Assembly (NCBI RefSeq): GCF_001042905.1
Contig: NZ_JYLB01000009.1
Span: 124,001 to 188,000, forward strand
From: Pseudomonas lini
GTDB lineage: Bacteria > Pseudomonadota > Gammaproteobacteria > Pseudomonadales > Pseudomonadaceae
Length of the DNA: 64,000 bases
Direction of reading: 5' to 3'
Numbering within the stretch: the first letter of the stretch is position 1; each line of letters begins with the position of its first letter. This document shows positions 35,615 to 44,758 of the stretch, piece after piece. Position numbers and translations under genes: made by a program. The notes beneath the pieces were generated by a model. It was given only the letters and a program-made list of their open reading frames with translations. It was not told the DNA's origin and ran no database searches.

Positions 35615-35957
35615 TTTCAGTGGCCGCAGGTTCCGGGTCGCAGCGGCGGGGCGTTTCGTCGTATTTATGTTTCTCGATGATGCCGCGCTGTCCGCCGGCC
35701 TTGCTCGCAAGATCGGCTGTCAGGGAGAATGTTGGCAGTCTCTTCTATATATAGAAGGGTTGGCGCAGAGCCCTGGCGTGACTGGCTGTAATTGCCATCG
35801 GGGCGAAGTGCATTCGTGCCTTCGCACCTATAAATTGCCTGCTGCTTTTTTACCCGTTTTCAGTAGGGTGACTTCTTGAGTTTGACCCACTAGAATGCAT
35901 GCCCTTGATTCTGGGGTCGGAAACGGCCGGCTAACGTCTGTGCAACGAGGAATATCC
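35615..35957 (+). promoter_or_regulatory. tRNA-tig intergenic region, tig promoter candidate
   Basis: About 340 bp. It holds a perfect 16-bp AT palindrome CTTCTATATATAGAAG (35742-35757), a hairpin GCGAAG...CTTCGC (about 35803-35826), and a possible tig promoter GTGACT (35868-35873) with TAGAAT (35891-35896) at 17-bp spacing. No gene is seen. Confidence 0.5.
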
Positions 35958-37268
35958 ATGCAAGTTTCTGTTGAAAATACTACTGCTCTTGAGCGCCGCA
36001 TGAGCGTCACCGTGCCGGCTGAGCGCATCGAGACTCAGGTCAACAAGCGTCTGCAGCAGACTGCCCAAAAGGCCAAGATTGCTGGCTTCCGTCCAGGCAA
36101 AGTGCCAATGAGCGAAATCAAGCGCCGTTTCGGTGCTGACGCTCGCCAGGAAGCGGTAGGCGACGTGATCCAGTCTTCCTTCTACGAAGCTGTGGTTGAG
36201 CAGAAGCTGAACCCGGCCGGTTCGCCGTCGATCGAACCAAAATCCCTGGAAGCTGGCAAGGACCTGGAATACGTTGCCGTGTTCGAAGTGTTCCCTGAAT
36301 TCACCGTTGCCGGTTTCGAAGGTATCACCGTTGAGCGCCTGAGCGCTGACGTGGCTGATGCCGATCTGGACAAGATGCTGGAAGTCCTGCGCAAGCAGAA
36401 CACCCGTTTCGAAGTGGCCGATCGCGCTGCTCAGAACGAAGACCAACTGAACATCGATTTCGTCGGCAAAGTCGACGGTGAAGTGTTCGCTGGCGGTTCC
36501 GCCAAGGGCACCCAGCTGGTGCTGGGTTCCGGCCGCATGATCCCTGGCTTCGAAGACGGTCTGGTCGGCGCTAAAGCCGGCGAAGAGCGCGTTCTGAACC
36601 TGACCTTCCCTGAGGACTATCAGAACCTCGACCTGGCAGGCAAAACCGCTGAGTTCACCGTGACCGTGAACACCGTTTCCGAGCCTAAACTGCCAGAACT
36701 GACCGAAGAATTCTTCGCTCAATTCGGCATCAAGGAAACTGGTCTGGAAGGCTTCCGCACCGAAGTTCGCAAGAACATGGAGCGCGAACTGCGTCAGGCG
36801 ATCAAATCCAAGGTCAAGAATCAGGTTATGGACGGTCTGCTGGCCACCAACCCGATCGAAGTGCCAAAGGCTCTGCTGTCCAACGAAGTCGACCGTCTGC
36901 GCGTGCAGGCTGTTCAGCAGTTCGGCGGCAACATCAAGCCTGACCAACTGCCGGCCGAGCTGTTCGAAGAGCAAGCCAAGCGCCGCGTTGTGCTGGGTCT
37001 GATCGTGGCCGAAGTGGTCAAGCAATTCGACCTCAAGCCTGACGAAGCCCGCGTTCGCGAGATGATTCAGGAAATGGCTTCGGCTTACCAGGAGCCTGAG
37101 CAGGTTGTGTCTTGGTACTACAAGAACGACCAGCAACTGAACGAAGTCCGTTCGGTTGTGCTGGAAGAACAAGTTGTGGATACTGTTCTGCAGAAAGCTA
37201 GCGTGACCGACAAATCGGTCTCTTACGAAGAAGCGGTCAAGCCGGTAGAAGCTCCACAAGCCGACTGA
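35958..37268 (+). CDS. tig: trigger factor
   Basis: 436-residue ribosome-bound chaperone and prolyl isomerase. N-terminal ribosome-binding domain MQVSVENTTALERRMSVTVP with GFRPGKVP signature, FKBP-type PPIase domain at about 150-245 (DQLNIDFVGKVDGEVFAGG), then the helical C-terminal domain. GAGGAA precedes ATG 35958; an upstream frame start at 35895 is not used. First gene of the folding/proteolysis block. Confidence 0.97.
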   Translation: MQVSVENTTALERRMSVTVPAERIETQVNKRLQQTAQKAKIAGFRPGKVPMSEIKRRFGADARQEAVGDVIQSSFYEAVVEQKLNPAGSPSIEPKSLEAGKDLEYVAVFEVFPEFTVAGFEGITVERLSADVADADLDKMLEVLRKQNTRFEVADRAAQNEDQLNIDFVGKVDGEVFAGGSAKGTQLVLGSGRMIPGFEDGLVGAKAGEERVLNLTFPEDYQNLDLAGKTAEFTVTVNTVSEPKLPELTEEFFAQFGIKETGLEGFRTEVRKNMERELRQAIKSKVKNQVMDGLLATNPIEVPKALLSNEVDRLRVQAVQQFGGNIKPDQLPAELFEEQAKRRVVLGLIVAEVVKQFDLKPDEARVREMIQEMASAYQEPEQVVSWYYKNDQQLNEVRSVVLEEQVVDTVLQKASVTDKSVSYEEAVKPVEAPQAD

Positions 37269-37295
37269 TTGTTCTTGCGGTAAGAAGTACACACC

Positions 37296-37321
37296 ATAAG
37301 CCAGCCTTCGTGCTGGCTTAT
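37296..37321 (+). terminator. hairpin between tig and clpP
   Basis: ATAAGCCAGC / GCTGGCTTAT with a CTTCGT loop and no T tract. It is a likely partial attenuator or mRNA-end stabiliser rather than a full terminator. Confidence 0.6.
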
Positions 37322-37361
37322 GCGTATTCAAGACATAACTATTTGGGAGTGACTGCAGAGC

Positions 37362-37997
37362 ATGTTCCGTAATTCGTATATTCAGCAGAACTCTGATATC
37401 CAGGCCGCAGGCGGCCTGGTCCCGATGGTTGTCGAGCAGTCTGCTCGTGGCGAACGCGCTTATGACATCTACTCGCGCCTTCTCAAGGAGCGAGTGATCT
37501 TTCTGGTTGGTCCGGTAGAGGACTACATGGCCAACCTGATCTGTGCGCAACTGCTGTTCCTTGAAGCGGAAAATCCGGACAAGGACATCCATCTCTATAT
37601 CAACTCGCCGGGCGGTTCGGTGACGGCAGGCATGTCGATCTATGACACCATGCAGTTCATCAAGCCAAACGTGTCGACCACCTGTATCGGTCAAGCGTGC
37701 AGCATGGGCGCGTTTCTACTGACGGCCGGTGCCCAAGGCAAGCGTTACTGCCTGCCGAACTCGCGTGTGATGATTCACCAGCCACTGGGCGGTTTCCAGG
37801 GCCAGGCCTCGGATATCGAAATCCATGCCAAGGAAATCCTCTTCATTCGTGAGCGTCTCAACACGCTGATGGCCAAGCATAGCGGGCGCACTCTTGAAGA
37901 AATCGAGCGCGATACCAACCGCGATAATTTCATGAGTGCAGATGCGGCGCGTGAGTACGGGTTGATCGATGAAGTGATCAACCAGCGGCCCGCTTAA
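37362..37997 (+). CDS. clpP: ATP-dependent Clp protease proteolytic subunit
   Basis: 211-residue serine protease that forms the ClpP tetradecamer with ClpX or ClpA. The catalytic triad is S114 (GQACSMGAF), H139 (VMIHQPLGG) and D188 (NRDNF). A short N-terminal propeptide is expected to be removed autocatalytically. GGGAGTGA precedes the ATG. Followed by clpX at 112 bp. Confidence 0.97.
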   Translation: MFRNSYIQQNSDIQAAGGLVPMVVEQSARGERAYDIYSRLLKERVIFLVGPVEDYMANLICAQLLFLEAENPDKDIHLYINSPGGSVTAGMSIYDTMQFIKPNVSTTCIGQACSMGAFLLTAGAQGKRYCLPNSRVMIHQPLGGFQGQASDIEIHAKEILFIRERLNTLMAKHSGRTLEEIERDTNRDNFMSADAAREYGLIDEVINQRPA

Positions 37998-38109
37998 AAT
38001 AAGCAACTCAAAATAAGGTTGGTCGGCAGGTCCGATCACCAGCGGGCTTGAAAAAGCCCGCAATAGCCTTCATCTTGTGTTGCAAGCCTATCGGATTTGG
38101 ATCGAACGA

Positions 38110-39393
38110 ATGACTGACACCCGCAACGGCGAGGACAACGGCAAGCTGCTCTATTGCTCCTTCTGTGGCAAAAGCCAGCATGAAGTACGCAAATTGATTG
38201 CCGGCCCCTCGGTCTTTATCTGCGACGAGTGCGTCGACCTGTGCAATGACATCATCCGTGAGGAGGTGCAGGAAGCCCAGGCCGAAAGCAGCGCGCATAA
38301 ATTGCCTTCGCCTAAAGAAATCAGCGGCATCCTTGATCAGTACGTGATTGGTCAGGAACGTGCGAAAAAGGTTCTGGCCGTAGCGGTGTACAACCACTAC
38401 AAGCGTTTGAACCAGCGTGACAAAAAGAATGACGACGTCGAACTCGGCAAAAGCAACATCTTGCTGATCGGCCCGACAGGCTCGGGTAAAACCCTGCTTG
38501 CCGAAACACTGGCCCGCTTGCTGAACGTTCCGTTCACCATCGCCGACGCAACCACCCTCACCGAGGCGGGTTATGTAGGGGAAGATGTCGAGAACATCAT
38601 TCAGAAGCTGCTGCAGAAGTGCGATTACGACGTAGAAAAAGCCCAGATGGGCATCGTCTACATCGATGAGATCGACAAGATCTCGCGCAAGTCTGACAAC
38701 CCGTCGATCACCCGGGACGTTTCCGGTGAAGGCGTGCAGCAGGCCCTGCTCAAGTTGATCGAAGGCACGGTCGCTTCCGTTCCACCTCAAGGTGGTCGCA
38801 AGCATCCGCAGCAGGAATTCCTTCAGGTCGACACCCGTAACATCCTGTTCATCTGCGGTGGTGCGTTCTCCGGTCTGGAAAAGGTTATTCAAAACCGTTC
38901 CACCAAGGGCGGCATTGGTTTCAACGCGGAAGTTCGCAGCAAGGAAGAAGGCAAGAAAGTCGGTGAATCCCTGCGTGAAGTCGAACCTGACGATTTGGTC
39001 AAGTTCGGTCTGATCCCGGAATTCGTCGGTCGTCTGCCGGTACTTGCCACGCTGGACGAGCTTGATGAGGCTGCGTTGATGCAGATTCTCACCGAGCCGA
39101 AAAATGCTCTGACCAAGCAGTATGCCAAGCTGTTCGAGATGGAAGGCGTGGACCTGGAATTCCGGGCCGACGCGCTGAAATCGGTCGCCAAACGTGCTCT
39201 GGAACGCAAAACCGGTGCCCGTGGACTGCGCTCGATCCTCGAAGGTGTATTGCTCGACACTATGTATGAAATCCCCTCGCAGTCCGAGGTGAGTAAAGTA
39301 GTGATCGATGAAAGCGTTATAGAAGGTAAGTCCAAGCCACTGTATATCTACGAAAACAGTGAGCCGGCTGCCAAGGCAGCGCCAGACGCCTAA
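38110..39393 (+). CDS. clpX: ATP-dependent Clp protease ATPase subunit
   Basis: 427-residue AAA+ unfoldase. The N-terminal zinc-binding domain has C16, C19, C38 and C41. Walker A GPTGSGKT is at 121-128, Walker B is IVYIDEIDK, and sensor motifs follow. It delivers substrates to ClpP. ATG 38110 is chosen over an upstream in-frame start at 38077 because it gives the normal N-terminus MTDTRNGEDNGKLLYCSFCG. A hairpin (GCGGGCTT/AAGCCCGC, 38042-38061) lies in the clpP-clpX gap. Confidence 0.97.
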   Translation: MTDTRNGEDNGKLLYCSFCGKSQHEVRKLIAGPSVFICDECVDLCNDIIREEVQEAQAESSAHKLPSPKEISGILDQYVIGQERAKKVLAVAVYNHYKRLNQRDKKNDDVELGKSNILLIGPTGSGKTLLAETLARLLNVPFTIADATTLTEAGYVGEDVENIIQKLLQKCDYDVEKAQMGIVYIDEIDKISRKSDNPSITRDVSGEGVQQALLKLIEGTVASVPPQGGRKHPQQEFLQVDTRNILFICGGAFSGLEKVIQNRSTKGGIGFNAEVRSKEEGKKVGESLREVEPDDLVKFGLIPEFVGRLPVLATLDELDEAALMQILTEPKNALTKQYAKLFEMEGVDLEFRADALKSVAKRALERKTGARGLRSILEGVLLDTMYEIPSQSEVSKVVIDESVIEGKSKPLYIYENSEPAAKAAPDA

Positions 39394-39413
39394 GCGTCAC
39401 ACTGCTGGAATAA

Positions 39414-39442
39414 AGAAGGGGCCTTCGGGCCCCTTTGCTTTT
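39414..39442 (+). terminator. rho-independent terminator of clpX
   Basis: AAGGGGCC / GGCCCCTT with a TTCG loop and following T-rich CTTTGCTTTT. Confidence 0.92.
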
Positions 39443-39467
39443 AACGCGTTTTAACATTTTATTTGCG

Positions 39468-39496
39468 CTTGTTTTTTTTGAAAACAGCCCCCATCT
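39468..39496 (+). promoter_or_regulatory. sigma-32 heat-shock promoter candidate for lon
   Basis: CTTGTTT (39468-39474) and CCCCATCT (39489-39496) with a 14-bp spacer, close to the RpoH consensus CTTGAAA ... CCCCATNT. It lies 59 bp before the lon ATG, which fits the known heat-shock control of lon. Confidence 0.7.
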
Positions 39497-39554
39497 TGGT
39501 TTCAAGCTTACATCCATCTGTTTACGGCCTTATGGCCGCCGTAGAGGCGAAATC

Positions 39555-41951
39555 ATGAAGACAACCATCGAATTGCCTCTCCTGCCATTGCGTGATGTCG
39601 TGGTTTATCCGCACATGGTTATCCCGCTGTTCGTGGGGCGCGAGAAATCCATCGAAGCCCTCGAGGCAGCGATGACGGGCGACAAGCAGATCCTTCTGCT
39701 GGCTCAGCGAAATCCTGCTGACGACGATCCCGGTGAAGAAGCACTTTATCGCGTAGGCACCATCGCTACCGTTCTGCAGCTGCTCAAGCTGCCTGACGGC
39801 ACAGTCAAGGTTCTTGTCGAGGGCGAGCAGCGGGGCGCCGTGGAGCGCTTCAGCGAAGTCGACGGCCACTGCCGTGCCGAAGTTTCGCTGATCGACGAAG
39901 TCGACGCGCCTGAGCGCGAGTCGGAAGTGTTTGTCCGTAGCCTGCTGGCTCAGTTCGAACAATATGTGCAGTTGGGCAAGAAAGTCCCCGCTGAAGTCCT
40001 GTCGTCGCTTAACAGCATCGATGAGCCAGGCCGCCTGGTCGACACCATGGCCGCGCACATGGCCCTGAAAATCGAGCAGAAGCAGGAAATCCTCGAAATT
40101 ATCGATTTGTCGGCCCGGGTCGAGCACGTTCTGGCGTTGCTGGATGCCGAGATCGATCTGCTGCAAGTCGAAAAACGCATTCGCGGCCGCGTTAAAAAGC
40201 AAATGGAACGCAGCCAGCGCGAGTACTACCTGAATGAGCAGATGAAGGCCATTCAGAAAGAACTGGGCGACAGCGACGAAGGCCACAACGAAATCGAAGA
40301 GCTGAAAAAGCGTATCGATGCCGCCGGTCTGCCGAAAGACGCGTTGGCCAAGGCTCAGGCCGAACTGAACAAGCTCAAGCAAATGTCGCCAATGTCCGCG
40401 GAAGCGACGGTGGTGCGTTCGTACATCGACTGGCTGGTTCAAGTGCCGTGGAAGGCCCAGAGCAAGGTGCGTCTGGACCTCGCTCGTGCCGAAGACATTC
40501 TCGACGCCGACCACTATGGTCTGGAAGAAGTCAAAGAGCGGATCCTCGAATATCTCGCCGTGCAGAAGCGCGTGAAGAAGATTCGTGGTCCGGTGCTGTG
40601 CCTGGTTGGGCCTCCAGGGGTGGGTAAAACTTCTCTGGCGGAGTCGATCGCTCACGCCACCAACCGCAAATTCGTCCGCATGGCCCTCGGTGGTGTGCGC
40701 GATGAGGCGGAAATTCGTGGCCATCGCCGGACTTATATCGGTTCGATGCCAGGAAGATTGATTCAAAAGATGACAAAGGTGGGCGTCCGCAACCCGCTGT
40801 TCCTGCTCGATGAAATCGACAAAATGGGCAGCGATATGCGTGGCGATCCGGCGTCGGCGTTGCTGGAAGTGCTCGATCCCGAGCAGAACCACAACTTCAA
40901 CGATCACTATCTGGAAGTCGATTACGACCTGTCCGATGTGATGTTCCTTTGCACCTCCAACTCCATGAACATTCCGCCGGCGCTGCTGGACCGGATGGAA
41001 GTGATTCGTCTGCCGGGTTACACCGAAGACGAGAAGATCAACATCGCCGTCAAATACCTTTCGCCGAAGCAGATTACGGCCAACGGTCTGAAGAAGGGCG
41101 AGCTGGAATTCGATGCCGAAGCGATCCGCGACATCATCCGCTACTACACCCGCGAAGCCGGTGTACGTGGGCTGGAGCGCCAGATTGCCAAGGTTTGCCG
41201 CAAGGCAGTCAAAGAGCATGCGATGGAAAAACGCTTCTCGGTGAAGGTCACTGCCGATATGCTCGAGCACTTCCTGGGCGTGCGTAAGTTCCGTTACGGT
41301 CTGGCTGAATCGCAGGATCAGATTGGCCAGGTAACGGGCCTGGCGTGGACTCAGGTGGGCGGCGAATTGCTGACCATCGAAGCCGCGGTCGTACCGGGTA
41401 AAGGCCAGTTGATCAAGACGGGTTCCCTGGGTGACGTGATGGTCGAATCGATCACCGCAGCCCTGACCGTTGTCCGCAGTCGTGCGAAGAGCCTGGGGAT
41501 TCCCCTGGACTTCCACGAGAAGCGCGACACCCATATCCATATGCCTGAAGGGGCAACGCCGAAAGATGGCCCTAGCGCCGGTGTAGGCATGTGCACGGCA
41601 CTGGTGTCAGCATTGACTGGCATTCCTGTACGCGCTGATGTTGCCATGACCGGCGAAATCACCTTGCGTGGTCAGGTGTTGGCGATTGGTGGTTTGAAGG
41701 AAAAACTGCTGGCTGCTCACCGCGGTGGAATCAAGACGGTGATCATTCCTGAAGAGAACGTACGCGATCTGAAGGAAATTCCTGACAATATCAAGCAAGA
41801 TCTACAGATTAAACCAGTTAAATGGATTGACGAGGTCCTGCAAATTGCGCTGCAATACGCGCCGGAGCCCTTGCCGGATGTGGTTCCGGAGATTGTTGCA
41901 AAGGATGAAAAACGCGAGTCTGACTCTAAGGAAAGAATTAGCACGCATTAG
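39555..41951 (+). CDS. lon: ATP-dependent Lon protease
   Basis: 798-residue cytosolic AAA+ serine protease degrading misfolded and regulatory proteins. N-terminal substrate domain (LPLLPLRDVVVYPHMVIPLF), coiled linker, Walker A GPPGVGKT at 352-359, and protease domain with S674 (DGPSAGV) and the downstream catalytic lysine in the GGLKEK region. GAGGCGAAATC precedes ATG 39555. It has its own heat-shock promoter candidate. Confidence 0.97.
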   Translation: MKTTIELPLLPLRDVVVYPHMVIPLFVGREKSIEALEAAMTGDKQILLLAQRNPADDDPGEEALYRVGTIATVLQLLKLPDGTVKVLVEGEQRGAVERFSEVDGHCRAEVSLIDEVDAPERESEVFVRSLLAQFEQYVQLGKKVPAEVLSSLNSIDEPGRLVDTMAAHMALKIEQKQEILEIIDLSARVEHVLALLDAEIDLLQVEKRIRGRVKKQMERSQREYYLNEQMKAIQKELGDSDEGHNEIEELKKRIDAAGLPKDALAKAQAELNKLKQMSPMSAEATVVRSYIDWLVQVPWKAQSKVRLDLARAEDILDADHYGLEEVKERILEYLAVQKRVKKIRGPVLCLVGPPGVGKTSLAESIAHATNRKFVRMALGGVRDEAEIRGHRRTYIGSMPGRLIQKMTKVGVRNPLFLLDEIDKMGSDMRGDPASALLEVLDPEQNHNFNDHYLEVDYDLSDVMFLCTSNSMNIPPALLDRMEVIRLPGYTEDEKINIAVKYLSPKQITANGLKKGELEFDAEAIRDIIRYYTREAGVRGLERQIAKVCRKAVKEHAMEKRFSVKVTADMLEHFLGVRKFRYGLAESQDQIGQVTGLAWTQVGGELLTIEAAVVPGKGQLIKTGSLGDVMVESITAALTVVRSRAKSLGIPLDFHEKRDTHIHMPEGATPKDGPSAGVGMCTALVSALTGIPVRADVAMTGEITLRGQVLAIGGLKEKLLAAHRGGIKTVIIPEENVRDLKEIPDNIKQDLQIKPVKWIDEVLQIALQYAPEPLPDVVPEIVAKDEKRESDSKERISTH

Positions 41952-41974
41952 TACGCATTTGCCTGGGGGGCTTG

Positions 41975-42004
41975 TTGACAGTTTTTTAGAGCCCTTGTTA
42001 TAAA
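41975..42004 (+). promoter_or_regulatory. sigma-70 promoter of hupB
   Basis: Consensus -35 TTGACA (41975-41980) and -10 TATAAA (41999-42004) with an 18-bp spacer, 97 bp before hupB. One of the best-matching promoters in the window, consistent with an abundant nucleoid protein. Confidence 0.8.
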
Positions 42005-42100
42005 GCGGCTCTTAAGTGTCTGTAGGCCATTCAGCACTCGTTTTTTTGCTTTCACCAAAAAACTTAGAATCAAACTCAAATAGATATAAGGGGACTTAGA

Positions 42101-42373
42101 GTGAACAAGTCGGAACTGATTGATGCTATCGCTGCATCCGCTGATATCCCGAAAGCTGCTGCTGGCCGTGCGCTGGACGCTGTAATCGAATCCGTCACTG
42201 GCGCTCTCAAGGCTGGCGACTCTGTTGTTCTGGTTGGTTTCGGTACCTTCTCCGTGACCGATCGTCCAGCTCGCATCGGTCGTAACCCACAGACCGGTAA
42301 GACGCTGGAAATCGCCGCCGCCAAAAAACCAGGTTTCAAAGCCGGTAAAGCCCTGAAAGAAGCTGTCAACTAA
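42101..42373 (+). CDS. hupB: HU-type DNA-binding protein, beta subunit
   Basis: 90-residue nucleoid protein, MNKSELIDAIAASADIPKAA start and the DNA-intercalating arm with ...GRNPQTGKTL. GTG start at 42101 with AAGGGGA upstream. The position directly after lon is conserved in Pseudomonas. Codon use is strongly biased, as expected of a highly expressed gene. Confidence 0.97.
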   Translation: MNKSELIDAIAASADIPKAAAGRALDAVIESVTGALKAGDSVVLVGFGTFSVTDRPARIGRNPQTGKTLEIAAAKKPGFKAGKALKEAVN

Positions 42374-42426
42374 GTTCGATTCAGGTTTTTGCCTATCCGG
42401 GTCGGGGTCATTCCTGACTTGGCAGC

Positions 42427-42503
42427 GGAGCGGTAGTTCAGTCGGTTAGAATACCGGCCTGTCACGCCGGGGGTCGCGGGTTCGAGTCCCGTCCGCTCCG
42501 CCA
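42427..42503 (+). tRNA. tRNA-Asp (anticodon GTC)
   Basis: 77 nt with encoded CCA. Acceptor GGAGCGG/CCGCTCC, anticodon loop CTGTCAC, T arm GGTTCGAGTCC. It sits between hupB and ppiD. Confidence 0.97.
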
Positions 42504-42511
42504 GTTACGAG

Positions 42512-42540
42512 AAGGCGCATCCTCGGATGCGCCTTTCTTC
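42512..42540 (+). terminator. rho-independent terminator of tRNA-Asp
   Basis: AAGGCGCATCC / GGATGCGCCTT stem followed by TTCTTC. Confidence 0.88.
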
Positions 42541-42605
42541 TATCCGGATTCTACCCACGCTCCACGGTTGCCTAATTTTGAAGTTCAACCGTTTCTGGGG
42601 GACGC

Positions 42606-44477
42606 ATGCTGCAGAATATCAGGGACAATTCACAAGGCTGGATTGCCAAGACCATTATCGGGATCATCGTTGTACTGATGGCTTTCACCGGTATCGAGGC
42701 CATTTTCCAGGCGACGACCAACAGCCAGGATGCGGCCAAGGTCAACGGTGAAGAAATCAGTCAAAACGAGCTGAACCAGGCGGTTGATATGCAACGCCGT
42801 CAGCTCATGCAACAGCTTGGCAAGGATTTCGATGCTTCCTTGCTCGACGAAAAAATGCTTCGCGAATCGGCCCTCAAAGGCCTGATCGATCGCAAACTGC
42901 TGCTGCAAGGCGCAGAAAAATCGAAATTCGCTTTCTCCGAAGCAGCTTTGGATCAGGTGATCCTGCAAACGCCTGAATTCCAGGTGGATGGCAAGTTCAA
43001 CGCCGAGCGCTTCGACCAGGTGATCCGTCAACTCGGCTATAGCCGTCTGCAATTCCGCCAGATGCTGGCTCAGGAAATGCTGATCGGTCAGTTGCGCGCT
43101 GGCTTGGCCGGTAGCGGCTTTGTCACCGATGCACAGGTTCTGGCCTTCGCCCGTCTGGAAAAACAGACCCGCGATTTCGCCACCCTGAACGTCAAGGCAG
43201 ATCCTGCGGCGGTGAAACTGACTGACGACGAAGTCAAAGCCTACTACGACGAACACGCCAAGGAATTCATGACGCCGGATCAGGTGGTCATCGACTACCT
43301 CGAATTGAAGAAGGCGTCCTTCTTTGATCAGGTCAGCGTCAAGGACGAAGACCTGCAAGCGGCGTATCAGAAAGAAACCGCGAACCTGTCCGAGCAACGC
43401 CGGGCGGCGCATATTCTGATCGAAGTGAACGATAAGATGACCGAGGCGCAAGCCAAGGCCAAAATCGAAGAAGTGCAGGCGCGTCTGGCCAAAGGCGAGA
43501 CATTCGAGGCCCTGGCCAAGGAATTCTCCCAGGACCCAGGCTCGGCGAACAATGGCGGTGACCTCGGTTATGCAGGTCCAGGCGTCTACGATCCAGCGTT
43601 TGAAAAAGCCCTGTATTCGTTGGCCAAGGATCAGGTTTCGGAGCCGGTTCGCACTGACTTCGGTTTCCACCTGATCAAGCTGCTGGGCGTTGAAGCCCCT
43701 GAAGTGCCGACGTTTGCCAGTCTGAAAGACAAGCTGACCCGCGAGCTGAAAACCCAGCAGGTCGAGCAGCGTTTCGTCGAGGCGACCAAGCAATTGGAAG
43801 ACTCGTCGTTCGAAGCCTCCGATCTGGCCCAGCCGGCACAAGACCTGAAGCTGACCGTTCATACCTCCGCGCCATTCGGCCGTGAAGGTGGCGAAGGTGT
43901 GGCGGCCAACCGTGCTGTAGTGACCGCTGCGTTCAGTCCTGAAGTGCTGGATGAGGGTGCCAACAGCACCGCCATCGAGCTGGACCCGGAAACCGTGATC
44001 GTGCTGCGCGCCAAGGAACACCGCAAGCCTGAGCAACTGCCGCTGGAAAGCGTGGCTGCCAGCATCCGTGCGCAACTGACCAAGGAGCATGCCAGTGCTG
44101 CCGCCAAGACCAAGGCTGATCAACTGATCGTCAGCCTGCGCGATGGCAAGACTACTCTGGACAAGGCGATCGATGGCCAGAACTGGAAAGTGACTCAAGC
44201 GGCGAATCGCGCTCAGGAAGGGGTCGACCCAACTGTGCTGCAAGCGCTGTTCCGCATGCCGAAACCGGTTGCCAAAGACAAGCCGACCTTCAGCAGCGTG
44301 ACCCTGGCCGATGGTAGCCTGGTGATCGTGCGTCTGAACGGCGTGAACGAAGCCGCGGCGCCGACCGAAGAAGAGAAGGTTCAATACCGTCGCTTCCTCG
44401 CCTCGCGCATTGGCCAGCAAGACTTTGCGGCTTACCGCAAGCTGTTGGAAAGCGAGGCTGAGATCAAGCGTTTCTGA
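42606..44477 (+). CDS. ppiD: membrane-anchored peptidyl-prolyl isomerase / chaperone
   Basis: 623-residue periplasmic chaperone held by an N-terminal TM helix (residues about 14-32, WIAKTIIGIIVVLMAFTGIE). SurA-like N-terminal helices follow, then one parvulin domain at about 264-361 (AAHILIEVNDKMTEAQ ... GDLGYAGPGVYDPAF ... FGFHLIKLLG), then a C-terminal helical region. It helps outer-membrane protein folding at the Sec translocon. GGGGGACGC precedes the ATG. Confidence 0.95.
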   Translation: MLQNIRDNSQGWIAKTIIGIIVVLMAFTGIEAIFQATTNSQDAAKVNGEEISQNELNQAVDMQRRQLMQQLGKDFDASLLDEKMLRESALKGLIDRKLLLQGAEKSKFAFSEAALDQVILQTPEFQVDGKFNAERFDQVIRQLGYSRLQFRQMLAQEMLIGQLRAGLAGSGFVTDAQVLAFARLEKQTRDFATLNVKADPAAVKLTDDEVKAYYDEHAKEFMTPDQVVIDYLELKKASFFDQVSVKDEDLQAAYQKETANLSEQRRAAHILIEVNDKMTEAQAKAKIEEVQARLAKGETFEALAKEFSQDPGSANNGGDLGYAGPGVYDPAFEKALYSLAKDQVSEPVRTDFGFHLIKLLGVEAPEVPTFASLKDKLTRELKTQQVEQRFVEATKQLEDSSFEASDLAQPAQDLKLTVHTSAPFGREGGEGVAANRAVVTAAFSPEVLDEGANSTAIELDPETVIVLRAKEHRKPEQLPLESVAASIRAQLTKEHASAAAKTKADQLIVSLRDGKTTLDKAIDGQNWKVTQAANRAQEGVDPTVLQALFRMPKPVAKDKPTFSSVTLADGSLVIVRLNGVNEAAAPTEEEKVQYRRFLASRIGQQDFAAYRKLLESEAEIKRF

Positions 44478-44502
44478 TGCTTGGTTGAGCTATGCGCGAC
44501 AC

Positions 44503-44533
44503 AAAGACCCCGGCCGAAAGGCTGGGGTTTTTT
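44503..44533 (+). terminator. rho-independent terminator of ppiD
   Basis: ACCCCGGCC / GGCTGGGGT with a GAAA loop, followed by TTTTT, 26 bases after the stop. Confidence 0.93.
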
Positions 44534-44545
44534 GTGGGTGAAACG

Positions 44546-44622
44546 AAAAGATCGCAGCCTTCGGCAGCTCCTACAGAGGCACGCGATGCCATGTAGGAGC
44601 TGCCGAAGGCTGCGATCTTTTG
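44546..44622. repeat. inverted repeat, GATCGCAGCCTTCGGCAGCTC family
   Basis: Arms AAAAGATCGCAGCCTTCGGC and complement (44546-44574, about 44592-44622), loop of about 18 nt (AGAGGCACGCGATGCCAT). Same family as 4126-4232. It stacks on the ppiD terminator. The rest of the gap to 44758 contains a small dyad ATCGATGCT...AGCATCGAT (44692-44715). Confidence 0.85.
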
Positions 44623-44758
44623 ATCTTCGCTCCAGATGGGACTTTCTCCTTAGAACCCGGCTCAACAAACCTGTAACCGTTTTAAGACACAATCGATGCT
44701 CCGCTAAGCATCGATCTGTTGCACAATACGCCCCGAACCGTTTTCCTCAGGATGTTCA

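Noticed and set aside
35931..37694. 587-residue reading frame antisense to tig and clpP
   Set aside because: It is a frame shadow of two strongly conserved genes. It has no ribosome-binding site, is rich in His/Gln/Phe as expected from antisense high-GC codons, and resembles no family.
39522..41540. 672-residue frame antisense to lon
   Set aside because: Antisense shadow of a complete Lon frame; composition is typical of reversed third-position GC bias.
42630..44420. 596-residue frame antisense to ppiD
   Set aside because: Shadow of a complete PpiD frame with no initiation signal.
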